Part shown: positions 1 through 7,471 of the stretch, in pieces
Layout of the letters: each line of letters opens with the position of its first letter
Numbering within the stretch: the first letter of the stretch is position 1
Source: JAMDCX01 sp049977145
GTDB lineage: Bacteria > Planctomycetota > Phycisphaerae > WQYP01
Length of the DNA stretch: 64,000 nucleotides
NCBI GenBank assembly: GCA_049977145.1
Contig: JBMFGW010000002.1
Span: forward strand, 1 to 64,000
Direction of reading: 5' to 3'
The notes under the pieces: generated by a model
What the model saw: only the letters and a program-made list of their open reading frames with translations
Told to the model about the DNA's origin: nothing
Databases searched by the model: none
Position numbers and translations under genes: made by a program

Positions 1-344
1 GCTCCGGTCGGGGCTGCGCCCCTCCCTGCGCCTACGCCGGGCCGCCACGCCACTGGAGTATCGATGTCAGGGTGACACTTCTACTTCGGCTAACAGGGTG
101 ACATTTCTACTTCTTGACAACAGCACTTAATTATTTTTGACACCTTGGTGCCCACATAATGTTCCTTCCGCCAGACCATTGGCCAGTGCTTGGATGAACT
201 GCCAACCACGCATCGGGAAAGTTCCAAAACTCCGATGACGCCACATTTTCAGACATTTGAAGATGTCTCATTGCTGGCTGCGCTGGGTGTAAGTTCCAAG
301 TGTATTATTGTAAAATTGGTCGCGCGGCACTGGAGTACATGACG
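1..344. other. Intergenic stretch, window edge to first gene
   Basis: No convincing gene is visible here. The left 60 bases are GC-rich with no recognisable coding content, followed by two 20-bp direct repeats (listed separately) and then an unremarkable stretch of AT-richer DNA up to the DJ-1 family gene. A TTGACA hexamer occurs at about 115 and TTGACA again near 139, but neither has a well-spaced -10 box, so I do not call a promoter. Confidence 0.5.
68..113. repeat. Two 20-bp direct repeats, IS-end-like
   Basis: The 20-mer CAGGGTGACACTTCTACTTC at 68-87 recurs at 94-113 with one mismatch (C78 versus T104), a 26-bp period. Closely spaced GTGACA-type direct repeats at an element end are a habit of IS21- and IS481-like elements, which carry multiple transposase-binding repeats at their termini. 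No transposase gene is in the window, so this is either the end of an element lying to the left or a relic. Confidence 0.5.
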
Positions 345-1031
345 ATGAATATTGGTGCATTGATTTTTCCGGGTATTGATCAACTGGATTTCACCGGGCC
401 GTTCAAGGTCTTGTCCCGACTGCCGGGAGCCGAAGTTCATATTTTGTGGAAAACACTGGAGCCTGTGCGCGATATCCATGGATTGATTCTCACGCCTACC
501 CTGAGACTTGCGGACTGTCCGCCATTGGAGGCGCTGGTAATCCCCGGCGGGCCGGGCCAGGAAGAGATCATGGAAGATCAGGAGATAATTGATTTTATTA
601 GAGATCGCGCCAAGCGGGTCAAGATTGTTCTCTCTGTCTGCACGGGCGCGTTACTTTGCGGCGCGGCTGGACTATTGGCCGGCAAGGCTGCAACGATGCA
701 CTGGGCGTCACTGAATTTGCTGCATTTTTTTGGCGCCAAGCCGCAGCAGGACCGCGTTGTCATCAGTGGCAACCTGATTACCTGCGCTGGCGTCACGTCC
801 GGCATTGATGGAGCGTTAGCGGCGGCCGCAAAGTTAGTCGGGGAAAAGACGGCTAAACTTATTCAATTGGCAGTTGAATATGCGCCGGAGCCGCCCTTTG
901 ATTGCGGTGATATCCGCACAGCGCCACGATCCATCAGCGTACCGGTCCGTCAACAATTTGCACGGATTTCCGTGAAGCGGTTGCGAACTGCACGGCGGAT
1001 CGCGCGTCTCAAACACTACAGCATGACTTAG
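345..1031 (+). CDS. DJ-1/PfpI family protein, isocyanide hydratase-like
   Basis: A 228-residue cytoplasmic DJ-1/PfpI superfamily protein. It shows the opening IGALIFPGIDQLDFTGP with an Asp near residue 15, the GGPG loop at 68-71, and the nucleophile elbow SVCTGALL with Cys99. The Asp/Cys pair and overall layout match cyclohexyl-isocyanide hydratase, which hydrates isocyanides to N-formamides, rather than the protease-like or transcription-factor members; no AraC-type HTH follows. The ATG at 345 is preferred because GGAG at 332-335 lies 9 bases upstream; the ATG at 339 is only 3 bases from it. The last 25 residues are basic and unlike the family. Alternative: another DJ-1-type hydratase or a detoxification protein. 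Confidence 0.85.
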   Translation: MNIGALIFPGIDQLDFTGPFKVLSRLPGAEVHILWKTLEPVRDIHGLILTPTLRLADCPPLEALVIPGGPGQEEIMEDQEIIDFIRDRAKRVKIVLSVCTGALLCGAAGLLAGKAATMHWASLNLLHFFGAKPQQDRVVISGNLITCAGVTSGIDGALAAAAKLVGEKTAKLIQLAVEYAPEPPFDCGDIRTAPRSISVPVRQQFARISVKRLRTARRIARLKHYSMT

Positions 1032-1090
1032 GCCTTTGAGGGTCAAAAACGCCCATCCAGAATCTTGATTTTCCGCGTTCTGTCCGTCCA

Positions 1091-1151
1091 CGGCGGTACC
1101 GCCTCCTTACGGTCGCGGCTCAGCCTTGCCACCACGCGCACACTGGCTGCG
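1091..1151. repeat. Dispersed intergenic repeat, copy 1
   Basis: This 61-bp intergenic segment matches 62111-62170 at about 50 of 61 positions, including a perfect CGGCGGTACC block and near-identical stretches around TTACGG.CGCGGCT and GCGCACAC.GGCTGCG. Both copies lie in intergenic DNA in the same orientation, and neither is inside an open frame that looks real. It resembles a family of GC-rich interspersed repeats. Confidence 0.65.
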
Positions 1152-1284
1152 CCGGCCCAATGGTGCCTTGACCGCCACGTATGGTAGGTAAACAAAAAAA
1201 TATAGCGAGTGAACGGTTACGTATTATGGTAAGCATTCACGGCGCTACGAACAGTACCAGCCGGCACAGCCGATTAACCGCCAG

Positions 1285-2040
1285 TTATAATTGATAGGCG
1301 GGGACGGAAAGGCCTTGTTCAAGGCTGATCGACTGCAGGCCGTGGTCGCCGAGAAATTTGAGAATTTGCGGCAAGGCCCGGACCGTGGATTCCTGGGAGC
1401 AATGCCGACGGGCTGGTTCCAAGCCATCGTGCATGGTAACAATGTCGCCGGGGCGAATCTGTGCGGTAATAATGCGGCAGATGGTTCGGGGCGACATATT
1501 CAATGTATCCCACGCGCGCACACGCCAGGCAATGTAGCGCATGGACTGTTGTCGCACGGCCCGCGCCTGAGGTGGTGTTTTGAACCCCATGGGGGCGCGA
1601 AACAAAGCCGGCGCGAGTCCTGTAATGTCCGTCAGCGCCGCACTGGTACGCAGCAGTTGATCCCGCCAATAGGCCTCACCATGCCATACACCATGATGAT
1701 CATGATTCCATGTGTGATTGCCGACGGTGTGCCCCTCGGCAATCATGCGTTTGACTAAATTCGGCTCTTGCCGCGCCTGCGAACCGATAAGAAAAAAACT
1801 GGCGTGGGCATGGTGATCTTGGAGAATATCCAAAACGCGATCAGTAAATCCAGCGGTAGGACCATCATCGAAAGTCAACGCCACCGCGTGGGGTTGTTGA
1901 ATTCTCCTAGTCACCGGAGCAAGCATCTGACTGCCGGAATAAAGCACCCCATACCACACCGCCGTGGCGCCGGCGGCCAAAATTCCCGCGTCCGCGGCCA
2001 GCCACGGATGTTGCCACATTATATCGCTGACGCTGATCAT
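1285..2040 (-). CDS. Polysaccharide deacetylase (NodB/CE4 family)
   Basis: A 251-residue carbohydrate esterase 4 protein that should deacetylate N-acetylated glycans such as peptidoglycan or exopolysaccharide outside the membrane. An N-terminal hydrophobic segment (about residues 14-34) suggests membrane anchoring. The NodB motif 1 TFDDGP is at 56-61 (the Asp pair gives catalytic base and metal ligand), and motif 2 GNHTWNH supplies the metal-binding His109 and His113. Downstream, RAPMGF fits motif 3 and a late MHDG fits the final motif. The ATG at 2040 follows GGAGG closely; the longer frame would need a TTG at 2058. It is the last gene of a leftward group, 36 bases after the lipoprotein gene. 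Confidence 0.88.
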   Translation of the reverse strand: MISVSDIMWQHPWLAADAGILAAGATAVWYGVLYSGSQMLAPVTRRIQQPHAVALTFDDGPTAGFTDRVLDILQDHHAHASFFLIGSQARQEPNLVKRMIAEGHTVGNHTWNHDHHGVWHGEAYWRDQLLRTSAALTDITGLAPALFRAPMGFKTPPQARAVRQQSMRYIAWRVRAWDTLNMSPRTICRIITAQIRPGDIVTMHDGLEPARRHCSQESTVRALPQILKFLGDHGLQSISLEQGLSVPAYQL

Positions 2041-2076
2041 GATCCTCCAAACATTCAACAGGCGGCGTGGCTCCGC

Positions 2077-2823
2077 TTATGGAGCCACGGCCATGACGGG
2101 CGAACGCCCGCGCTTACGCAATTGCAACCGCAGCAAATAATGGGCTTGGGAATCCGAAATAGTCAGGCCGCCGGGAAAATGGTCCGCCACATTCGTGTAG
2201 GTAATCATAACATTGGCGCCGGAGCAACAACGCACACGGGCCTGTTGCAACACCATGCTGCGGCCCATCCGCATCAGCCGCCATTGAAAGTGGTTGGCAT
2301 TGGCGTCTTTATATTTCACGACAATTATAGCGGCATGCGAATGAGCGGTCCAAGGGCCTTCCGGACGACGAAACGCGAGCGAAACTCCTTCCCCGATAGC
2401 CCGCGCGACAGATACATAAGATTCCGACGGCGGAACGATAAAATGTGTTCCCGCCCAATTACGCCGCAAAATAAACGCGGCACGCCCGTCAAGGGATTGC
2501 ATACGTAAGGTAAAGCGATAGGCATTGATCAAATTCAGATGCCCAATAATAGGGATCACGCGCTGGCGATAATCCAATAGGCCCGTCAACCGGCCATCAT
2601 ATTGGCCGACACCGGCGGCCAGCCACGTTTTGACGCTCCGCACGGCCCGCGCGGGGCCTTGAATCCCAGTCGCCGGGGGTGCATTACGGCACCCGGCCAG
2701 GGTCAACGTGAGAATTGCGGCCAGCAGCACACCAAACCCCGAGGCGCAAGTCGGAAACCGTAAACTGCAAACTGAAAACTTTTGGTTCCGACCGGCATCG
2801 GACGCGGCCATTTCCCGTACCAT
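2077..2823 (-). CDS. Hypothetical lipoprotein
   Basis: The mature part is an unrecognised extracytoplasmic protein of about 205 residues following a lipobox LTLAGC, so it is probably anchored by a lipidated Cys. The start is uncertain. The open frame extends to an ATG at 3042 that forms an ATGA overlap with the epimerase stop, but that would put over 100 unlike residues ahead of the signal peptide, and the extra DNA carries heptad repeats. I prefer the ATG at 2823 or 2811. Its body is rich in Arg/Val with beta-like alternation, and no domain is recognised. Its place between an SDR epimerase and a polysaccharide deacetylase suggests an envelope glycan role, which is only inference. Confidence 0.6.
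   Translation of the reverse strand: MVREMAASDAGRNQKFSVCSLRFPTCASGFGVLLAAILTLTLAGCRNAPPATGIQGPARAVRSVKTWLAAGVGQYDGRLTGLLDYRQRVIPIIGHLNLINAYRFTLRMQSLDGRAAFILRRNWAGTHFIVPPSESYVSVARAIGEGVSLAFRRPEGPWTAHSHAAIIVVKYKDANANHFQWRLMRMGRSMVLQQARVRCCSGANVMITYTNVADHFPGGLTISDSQAHYLLRLQLRKRGRSPVMAVAP
2753..2780. repeat. Degenerate heptanucleotide repeat (G.AAACT)
   Basis: Four consecutive 7-base units, GGAAACC GTAAACT at 2753-2766 and GCAAACT GAAAACT at 2767-2780, share the pattern G-N-AAAC-T/C. The period of 7 is out of step with codons. It overlaps the presumed signal-peptide region of the lipoprotein gene, so either the repeat has been absorbed into the coding start or the true start lies further downstream (GTG at 2730). 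Confidence 0.55.
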
Positions 2824-3038
2824 CTCGGACGCGCGGCCACAATCGGATGGCGTGGGGCCAGGCACAAAGCAGATATTCCACCAGCGGCAGAGCCGCCAGC
2901 TCGGTACGGAATGCCGCCCCAATGCGCAATGCGAAAACATTACTACGCTTCTTAGCCCCCGGCATAATCGCCCAGACGCTTTATTGGATGGCGCAGTCAC
3001 ACGGCCCGCCTGCTGGTGTAGAGTGTTTCGTACCGGCA

Positions 3039-3929
3039 TCATAAAGCTCCAGATCCATGATAATTCAGCATCCCTTCGGCCAAGCCCATTTTAGGCGCAT
3101 AACCGAGAATGGCACGGGCCTGGGTGATATCGGCTTCGGTGTGAATTTGAAAAAAGTTATACGGATTGTCGATATACTCCGGTTGCAGATTAGTGTGGAG
3201 TACCCGGTTTAACTCCGCGATCACGGAGTTAAACGATTCCGACACACCGCTGCCGACATTCAACACATGGCAGCCGTCCACCTCCATGGCTTTGACATTA
3301 GCCTGAATGACATCGTCAATCCAGACAAAATCCCGGCGCTGATTGCCATCATGAAAAATCCGCGGACGTTTTCCAGCTTTCATCTGCTGGGCCAATTGAT
3401 AGATCATGGAAGCAAATTTACCTTTATGAGCTTCCCCCGGCCCGTAGACATTAAAATAGCGCAGAGCCACAATCGGCAGATGCGCCGCGGTATGCCAGCG
3501 GGCGGCCAATCGTTCCATGGCCAGTTTGGAATAACCGTACACATTCAGCGGAGATGGCGCATCCGCTTCACGCATCGGGGCGGGACGGTTACCATAAATA
3601 GCGGCAGAGGAAGCCCAGACCACGCGGGCTTCCCAAAGCGCGGCCCAGGAAAGCACCGTACGGAATCGCTCCAGATTATTTTCCATCATTTTCGTCTGAT
3701 CGGTAACGGTGGTATCGGTAATCGACGCCGCATGAAATATCACATCAAACCGGCCCGGCGGCGGATTCACGCAGCGATCCGTATAAACATCACCTGTAAA
3801 TTTCACCAGGTTGCGGAAGTCTCCAGAGGAAAAATCATCCAGAATCACCGTGTCATGTCCATGGGTGGTTAAATACTTTGCCAGATTGGACCCGATGAAA
3901 CCGGCTCCACCTGTTACCAGAATTCTCAT
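3039..3929 (-). CDS. hldD: NAD-dependent sugar epimerase, ADP-heptose 6-epimerase-like
   Basis: A 296-residue extended SDR enzyme. The Rossmann motif TGGAGFIG is at 6-13 and the catalytic pair YGYSK gives Tyr131 and Lys135, with ASSAAIYG supplying the Ser region. The segment with FNVYGP, HKGKFASM and RRDFVWIDDV is typical of ADP-L-glycero-D-manno-heptose 6-epimerase (HldD/RfaD), which makes the heptose of LPS inner core; a UDP-hexose 4-epimerase is the main alternative. The ATG at 3929 follows GGAG by 5 bases. It sits 59 bases after aguA on the same strand, and its TGA overlaps an ATG at 3042. The symbol is a family-level guess. Confidence 0.78.
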   Translation of the reverse strand: MRILVTGGAGFIGSNLAKYLTTHGHDTVILDDFSSGDFRNLVKFTGDVYTDRCVNPPPGRFDVIFHAASITDTTVTDQTKMMENNLERFRTVLSWAALWEARVVWASSAAIYGNRPAPMREADAPSPLNVYGYSKLAMERLAARWHTAAHLPIVALRYFNVYGPGEAHKGKFASMIYQLAQQMKAGKRPRIFHDGNQRRDFVWIDDVIQANVKAMEVDGCHVLNVGSGVSESFNSVIAELNRVLHTNLQPEYIDNPYNFFQIHTEADITQARAILGYAPKMGLAEGMLNYHGSGAL

Positions 3930-3988
3930 GTTGACTCCATACCTTTATTGCCACACCCATTACCAATCTTTGATCCACTTGCCGAGTA

Positions 3989-5107
3989 TTATCGCGGCTG
4001 TTGCTGCGTCATACAATGCAGCGTACCGAGACCCCATACCAAATCACGGCAGTATATAGGAATAATACGGCGATCCGGGAAGCATTGTTCCAAAATTTTC
4101 AAAGCCCGCACATCCGCGGGATCATTGAATACCGGTACAAGAACACCACCATTGCAAACGTAGAAATTGGCATAACTGGCCGGCAAACGCTGTTTTTCAA
4201 AATAAACCGGCTTAGGCAGCGGCAATTCAATAACGTCAAAGCCGCGACCTCTGGTATCGCGCATGGCCTTAATACGGCGGATATTTTCCAGCATTCGCCG
4301 ATGGTTGGCATCGCGTATATTGGGTTCCACACATAGGGTGATGGCGGAAGCGCTGATAAACCGGGCGGTATCGTCAATATGACCGTGCGTGTCGTCGCCC
4401 ACAATACCACTGCGCAACCACAGAATTTTCTGAACCCCCAGATAGGCGCAGAGCTTTTCTTCCAGCACCGCGCGGGAAAGGCCTGGATTACGGCATTGCA
4501 CTTTAGAAAGCAGACATTCCTCGGTGGTCAGCAGGCACCCGGCGCCATTCACATCAATGCTCCCCCCTTCCAGCACTATACGCACGGTTTTCCCATCCCT
4601 GCCCGCAGCCATGGGGTTGAGCAATTTCAGATCCAGAGTTGTTGCAACATAGGCCGGCAGCCGCGCATCACGATGATAATTGTCATACTTGGCCCAGGCG
4701 TTAAACAACCACCCCAGTACCACCATGTCTCCGGGACCGCCTCCGATTTTTTTTACAAAGATCGGCCCGGAATCTCGGGTCCAGATCCGATCGGTTTTCA
4801 GTACATGAAACCGCACTGCGGAGAGCTTAACACCCGCACGATCCAAAATATCGCGCACGGTGGAAATATGGCCTGCGGATTGCACAAGTAGATGCACTGT
4901 TTCCGCGGCGGCGATATGCCGAATAATATCTGCGATAATCCAGGGAATAGGGGCGAACTTTCCCGGCCAATCCTCTTTATTATGCGGCCAGGCCAGCCAG
5001 GTGGCCGCGTGCGGCTCCCATTCGGCGGGCATCCGAAAACCATTCCGGTGCAGAAGCGCCAGGTCCATGGTAGCAGATTGCCGCATTGTTTTTTGGGGTT
5101 CAGTCAT
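3989..5107 (-). CDS. aguA: Agmatine deiminase
   Basis: A 372-residue agmatine deiminase that hydrolyses agmatine to N-carbamoylputrescine and ammonia, in the arginine-decarboxylase route to putrescine. The family landmarks are all present: MPAEWEPHAATWLAWPHN near the start, IWTRDSGP, LEGGSIDVNG, GDDTHGHIDD with the catalytic His, and the C-terminal GLGTLHCMTQQQP with the catalytic Cys at about 365. The usual GGG before that Cys reads GLG here. The ATG at 5107 is preferred to a GTG at 5128. The gene lies just downstream of aguB on the same strand, so the two steps of the pathway are co-transcribed. Confidence 0.95.
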   Translation of the reverse strand: MTEPQKTMRQSATMDLALLHRNGFRMPAEWEPHAATWLAWPHNKEDWPGKFAPIPWIIADIIRHIAAAETVHLLVQSAGHISTVRDILDRAGVKLSAVRFHVLKTDRIWTRDSGPIFVKKIGGGPGDMVVLGWLFNAWAKYDNYHRDARLPAYVATTLDLKLLNPMAAGRDGKTVRIVLEGGSIDVNGAGCLLTTEECLLSKVQCRNPGLSRAVLEEKLCAYLGVQKILWLRSGIVGDDTHGHIDDTARFISASAITLCVEPNIRDANHRRMLENIRRIKAMRDTRGRGFDVIELPLPKPVYFEKQRLPASYANFYVCNGGVLVPVFNDPADVRALKILEQCFPDRRIIPIYCRDLVWGLGTLHCMTQQQPR

Positions 5108-5149
5108 GGATGGGTCCGGAAGGCACACCTATATCAAGACACGGCATGA

Positions 5150-6031
5150 TCAGAAAAATCGCCGGGTAATATCACCATAAGCATCGACCCGGCGGTCACG
5201 GAAGAACGGCCAGTTGCGGCGTACAGTCTCCTGGAGTTCGGGATCCACCTCGGCAATAAGAATATCCTCCTGATCGACAGAGCCGCGTTGCAACCAGCGG
5301 CCAAATGGATCACAAATCAGGGAACTACCAAAGAATTCCAAGCCGCCATCTTTAGCCCCTTCATGCCCGACGCGATTGGGGGCGGCCACGTATACACCAT
5401 TGGCAATGGCATGGGCGCGTTGCACGGTTTGCCACGCATCCACCTGGGCGGCTCCGAATTGCGCTTTTTCCGCCGGATGCCAGCCGATGGCGGTAGGATA
5501 AAATAGCACTCTGACATCCTGCATGGCGGTGAGGCGTGCCCCTTCAGGAAACCACTGATCCCAGCAGACCAGCACCCCAATACGGCCAAAGCGAGTTTGA
5601 AAAGCCTTAAACCCCAGGTCGCCGGGAGTAAAATAATATTTTTCAAAAAAAAGCGGATCGTCGGGAATGTGCATTTTCCGGTATATACCCAGTAATGTTC
5701 CATCCGCATCAATGACAGCGGCCGTGTTATAATAAAGCCCCGCCGCGCGGCGCTCAAAGAGCGAAAGGACCAGAACTACGTTCAATTCCGCCGCCAGTTT
5801 ACCGAACCGCGCGGTGGCGGGACCGGGAACAGGCTCGGCGAGATTGAAAAGATCAGGTGATTCCGTCTGGCAGAAATACTCTGAAGTAAAAAGCTCCTGC
5901 GTACAAATAACATTCGCCCCCCGGCGCGCCGCCTCCCGTATTTGGTGCTCGGCGTGCTGCCGATTCACCGCCGGATCTTTTACGCAGCGCATCTGCATAA
6001 TTCCGATGGAAAATTTATCATCCGCCGCCAT
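5150..6031 (-). CDS. aguB: N-carbamoylputrescine amidase
   Basis: A 293-residue nitrilase-superfamily (C-N hydrolase) enzyme that cleaves N-carbamoylputrescine to putrescine, CO2 and ammonia. The Glu-Lys-Cys triad is visible: Glu46 in ICTQELF, Lys119 in YRKMHIPDD and Cys156 in LVCWDQWFPE. The substrate-type motif PDDPLFFEKYYFTPGD is characteristic of AguB rather than of beta-ureidopropionase. The ATG at 6031 has AGGAG 6 bases upstream. It is first in the leftward group aguB-aguA-hldD-lipoprotein-deacetylase. A TATAAT on the minus strand at 6111-6106 is a possible -10 box about 75 bases upstream, but no good -35 is seen. Confidence 0.95.
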   Translation of the reverse strand: MAADDKFSIGIMQMRCVKDPAVNRQHAEHQIREAARRGANVICTQELFTSEYFCQTESPDLFNLAEPVPGPATARFGKLAAELNVVLVLSLFERRAAGLYYNTAAVIDADGTLLGIYRKMHIPDDPLFFEKYYFTPGDLGFKAFQTRFGRIGVLVCWDQWFPEGARLTAMQDVRVLFYPTAIGWHPAEKAQFGAAQVDAWQTVQRAHAIANGVYVAAPNRVGHEGAKDGGLEFFGSSLICDPFGRWLQRGSVDQEDILIAEVDPELQETVRRNWPFFRDRRVDAYGDITRRFF

Positions 6032-6361
6032 TATCGCTCCTTAGCGCATTGCAATCCCGCCGGGCACACGCGTAGCCGGCTACCACAGGTCCACTAAGTT
6101 TCATTATTATACGCCATGCGTCAACCGCAGTAGAATGTAAACGGATTTGACCCGGGAGTCTGTCCAAGCAATGGCCGCGCAATCCGGCTGTTACGCGGAA
6201 CGGATTCCAGATTGTCAGGCGCGGTCCTATTATTCGGCGGAAACGTCGCCGCGGACGGCAGCAATGCCGGCGCATAGGCGATTGACACTGCAACGTAACG
6301 CCGAGCGCTGCCGTCGGCCAGGAAATATGGCCGCACCCTGCGAGTTCTGGAGCATCATGGC
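6032..6361. other. Divergent intergenic region aguB / toroid-repeat gene
   Basis: This 330-base stretch separates leftward aguB from a rightward secreted-protein gene and should hold both promoters. On the minus strand TATAAT at 6111-6106 is a possible -10 for aguB. On the plus strand TTGACA at 6282-6287 could be a -35 box, but no -10 is found at a normal distance. No RNA gene, repeat or small ORF with family resemblance was seen. Confidence 0.4.
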
Positions 6362-7459
6362 ATGAATTGCTTATCGGTAAGTAAATGGTGTTTGTTGCGT
6401 CGCACCGCCCCGCTGCGACGATCCGTGGTCGGGGTATGCGCCCGATGCGCCGTGCTGGCGACAGTATGTTTTGGCTGGTCTCAGACCACCATGGCCGCGC
6501 GCAACGCTTCCAACTTTGTGGCCGGACAGGCCAGTCCTTTGCGCGATGAAATCACGCCGCGGGTGCGGCAGAGCGTAGCACGAGGGTTGCAATGGTTGAC
6601 GGCCCAACAAGCCGCGAACGGTTCATTTGCGCCCGGTCCGATGGCCATTACGGCTCTGGGAGGATTGGCGCTTATTGCCGGGGGAAACCTGCCGGGACAG
6701 GGGCCTTATGCCCGCAATGTCTCCCATGCCCTACGTTATGTTCTTAATCATTGCCAGCGCTCCGGCCTGATTGTAGACGCCACCGACGCCGATCCCATGT
6801 ATTCGCAAGGATTTGCGACGCTATTTCTAGCCGAGATTTATGGGGAATCCCGTGCCCCGGGCCTGCACGAAAAATTGCAGCGTGCCGTTCGCCTTATCAT
6901 CAACGCGCAAAACGCCCAAGGCGGATGGCGCTATCAGCCCGTGCCGATGGATGCAGATATATCGGTGACGATATGCCAGGTCATGGCGTTAAGGGCCGCC
7001 CGCGAAGCCGGAATTGCCGTACCCAAACGGGTCATTACCAAGGCCATCAGTTTTGTACATCGTCTCCAGGATGCCGATGGCGGGTTCAGTTATATGCTTA
7101 ATATGCCGGGGTCAGCTTTCCCGCGCTCCGCAGCCGGGGTGGCGGCACTTTTGTATGCGGGCATTTATCAAGGTTCCGCCATCGGCAATGGGGTACATTA
7201 TCTCATGCAATGCCTGCCAGGCACACCGGCGAACAATCAGGGAAATTACTTCTACGGCAACTATTACGCCACGCAGGCGATGTTTCTGGCGGGCGGAAAA
7301 TACTGGGCCCGCTGGTGGCCGGCGATGCGCCGTAATCTGATCCAGCGGCAACAAAGTTCCGGAAACTGGACTGGCGGCGCGGGGCAAAGTTACGCCACCG
7401 CGATGGCGTTAATTATTCTCCAGATTCCCGACCGGTATTTACCAATATTGCAGAAATAG
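6362..7459 (+). CDS. Secreted prenyltransferase/squalene-cyclase repeat protein
   Basis: A 365-residue protein with a basic N-terminus, a hydrophobic stretch ending near TMAA (signal peptide, about residues 1-45) and then an alpha-toroid built of repeats. Internal QxxxGSF/GGW/GGF motifs recur, for example AQQAANGSFAPG, AQNAQGGWRYQP, LQDADGGFSYML and QQSSGNWTGG, the QW-like signature of the terpenoid cyclase/prenyltransferase fold. No cyclase DxDD motif is evident, so it is probably a binding or structural toroid. The ATG at 6362 has GGAG about 10 bases upstream. It is followed 12 bases later by an NPCBM-domain gene, and such pairs are common in planctomycetes. Confidence 0.8.
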   Translation: MNCLSVSKWCLLRRTAPLRRSVVGVCARCAVLATVCFGWSQTTMAARNASNFVAGQASPLRDEITPRVRQSVARGLQWLTAQQAANGSFAPGPMAITALGGLALIAGGNLPGQGPYARNVSHALRYVLNHCQRSGLIVDATDADPMYSQGFATLFLAEIYGESRAPGLHEKLQRAVRLIINAQNAQGGWRYQPVPMDADISVTICQVMALRAAREAGIAVPKRVITKAISFVHRLQDADGGFSYMLNMPGSAFPRSAAGVAALLYAGIYQGSAIGNGVHYLMQCLPGTPANNQGNYFYGNYYATQAMFLAGGKYWARWWPAMRRNLIQRQQSSGNWTGGAGQSYATAMALIILQIPDRYLPILQK

Positions 7460-7471
7460 GCGGAGTTGAAA

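Noticed and set aside
2684..2965. Minus-strand ORF with a run like AFRTELAALPLVEYLL, resembling an acyltransferase start
   Set aside because: The frame runs through period-7 repeats and ends inside the lipoprotein gene; all frames in this stretch are open, so the resemblance is not meaningful.
2824..3042. N-terminal extension of the lipoprotein ORF to the ATG at 3042, with an ATGA overlap to the epimerase stop
   Set aside because: The extra residues precede a signal peptide and lack any domain feature. The overlap could still be real but does not fit a lipoprotein.
5288..5506. Plus-strand ORF opposite aguB
   Set aside because: Shadow of a well-supported gene with intact catalytic triad on the other strand.
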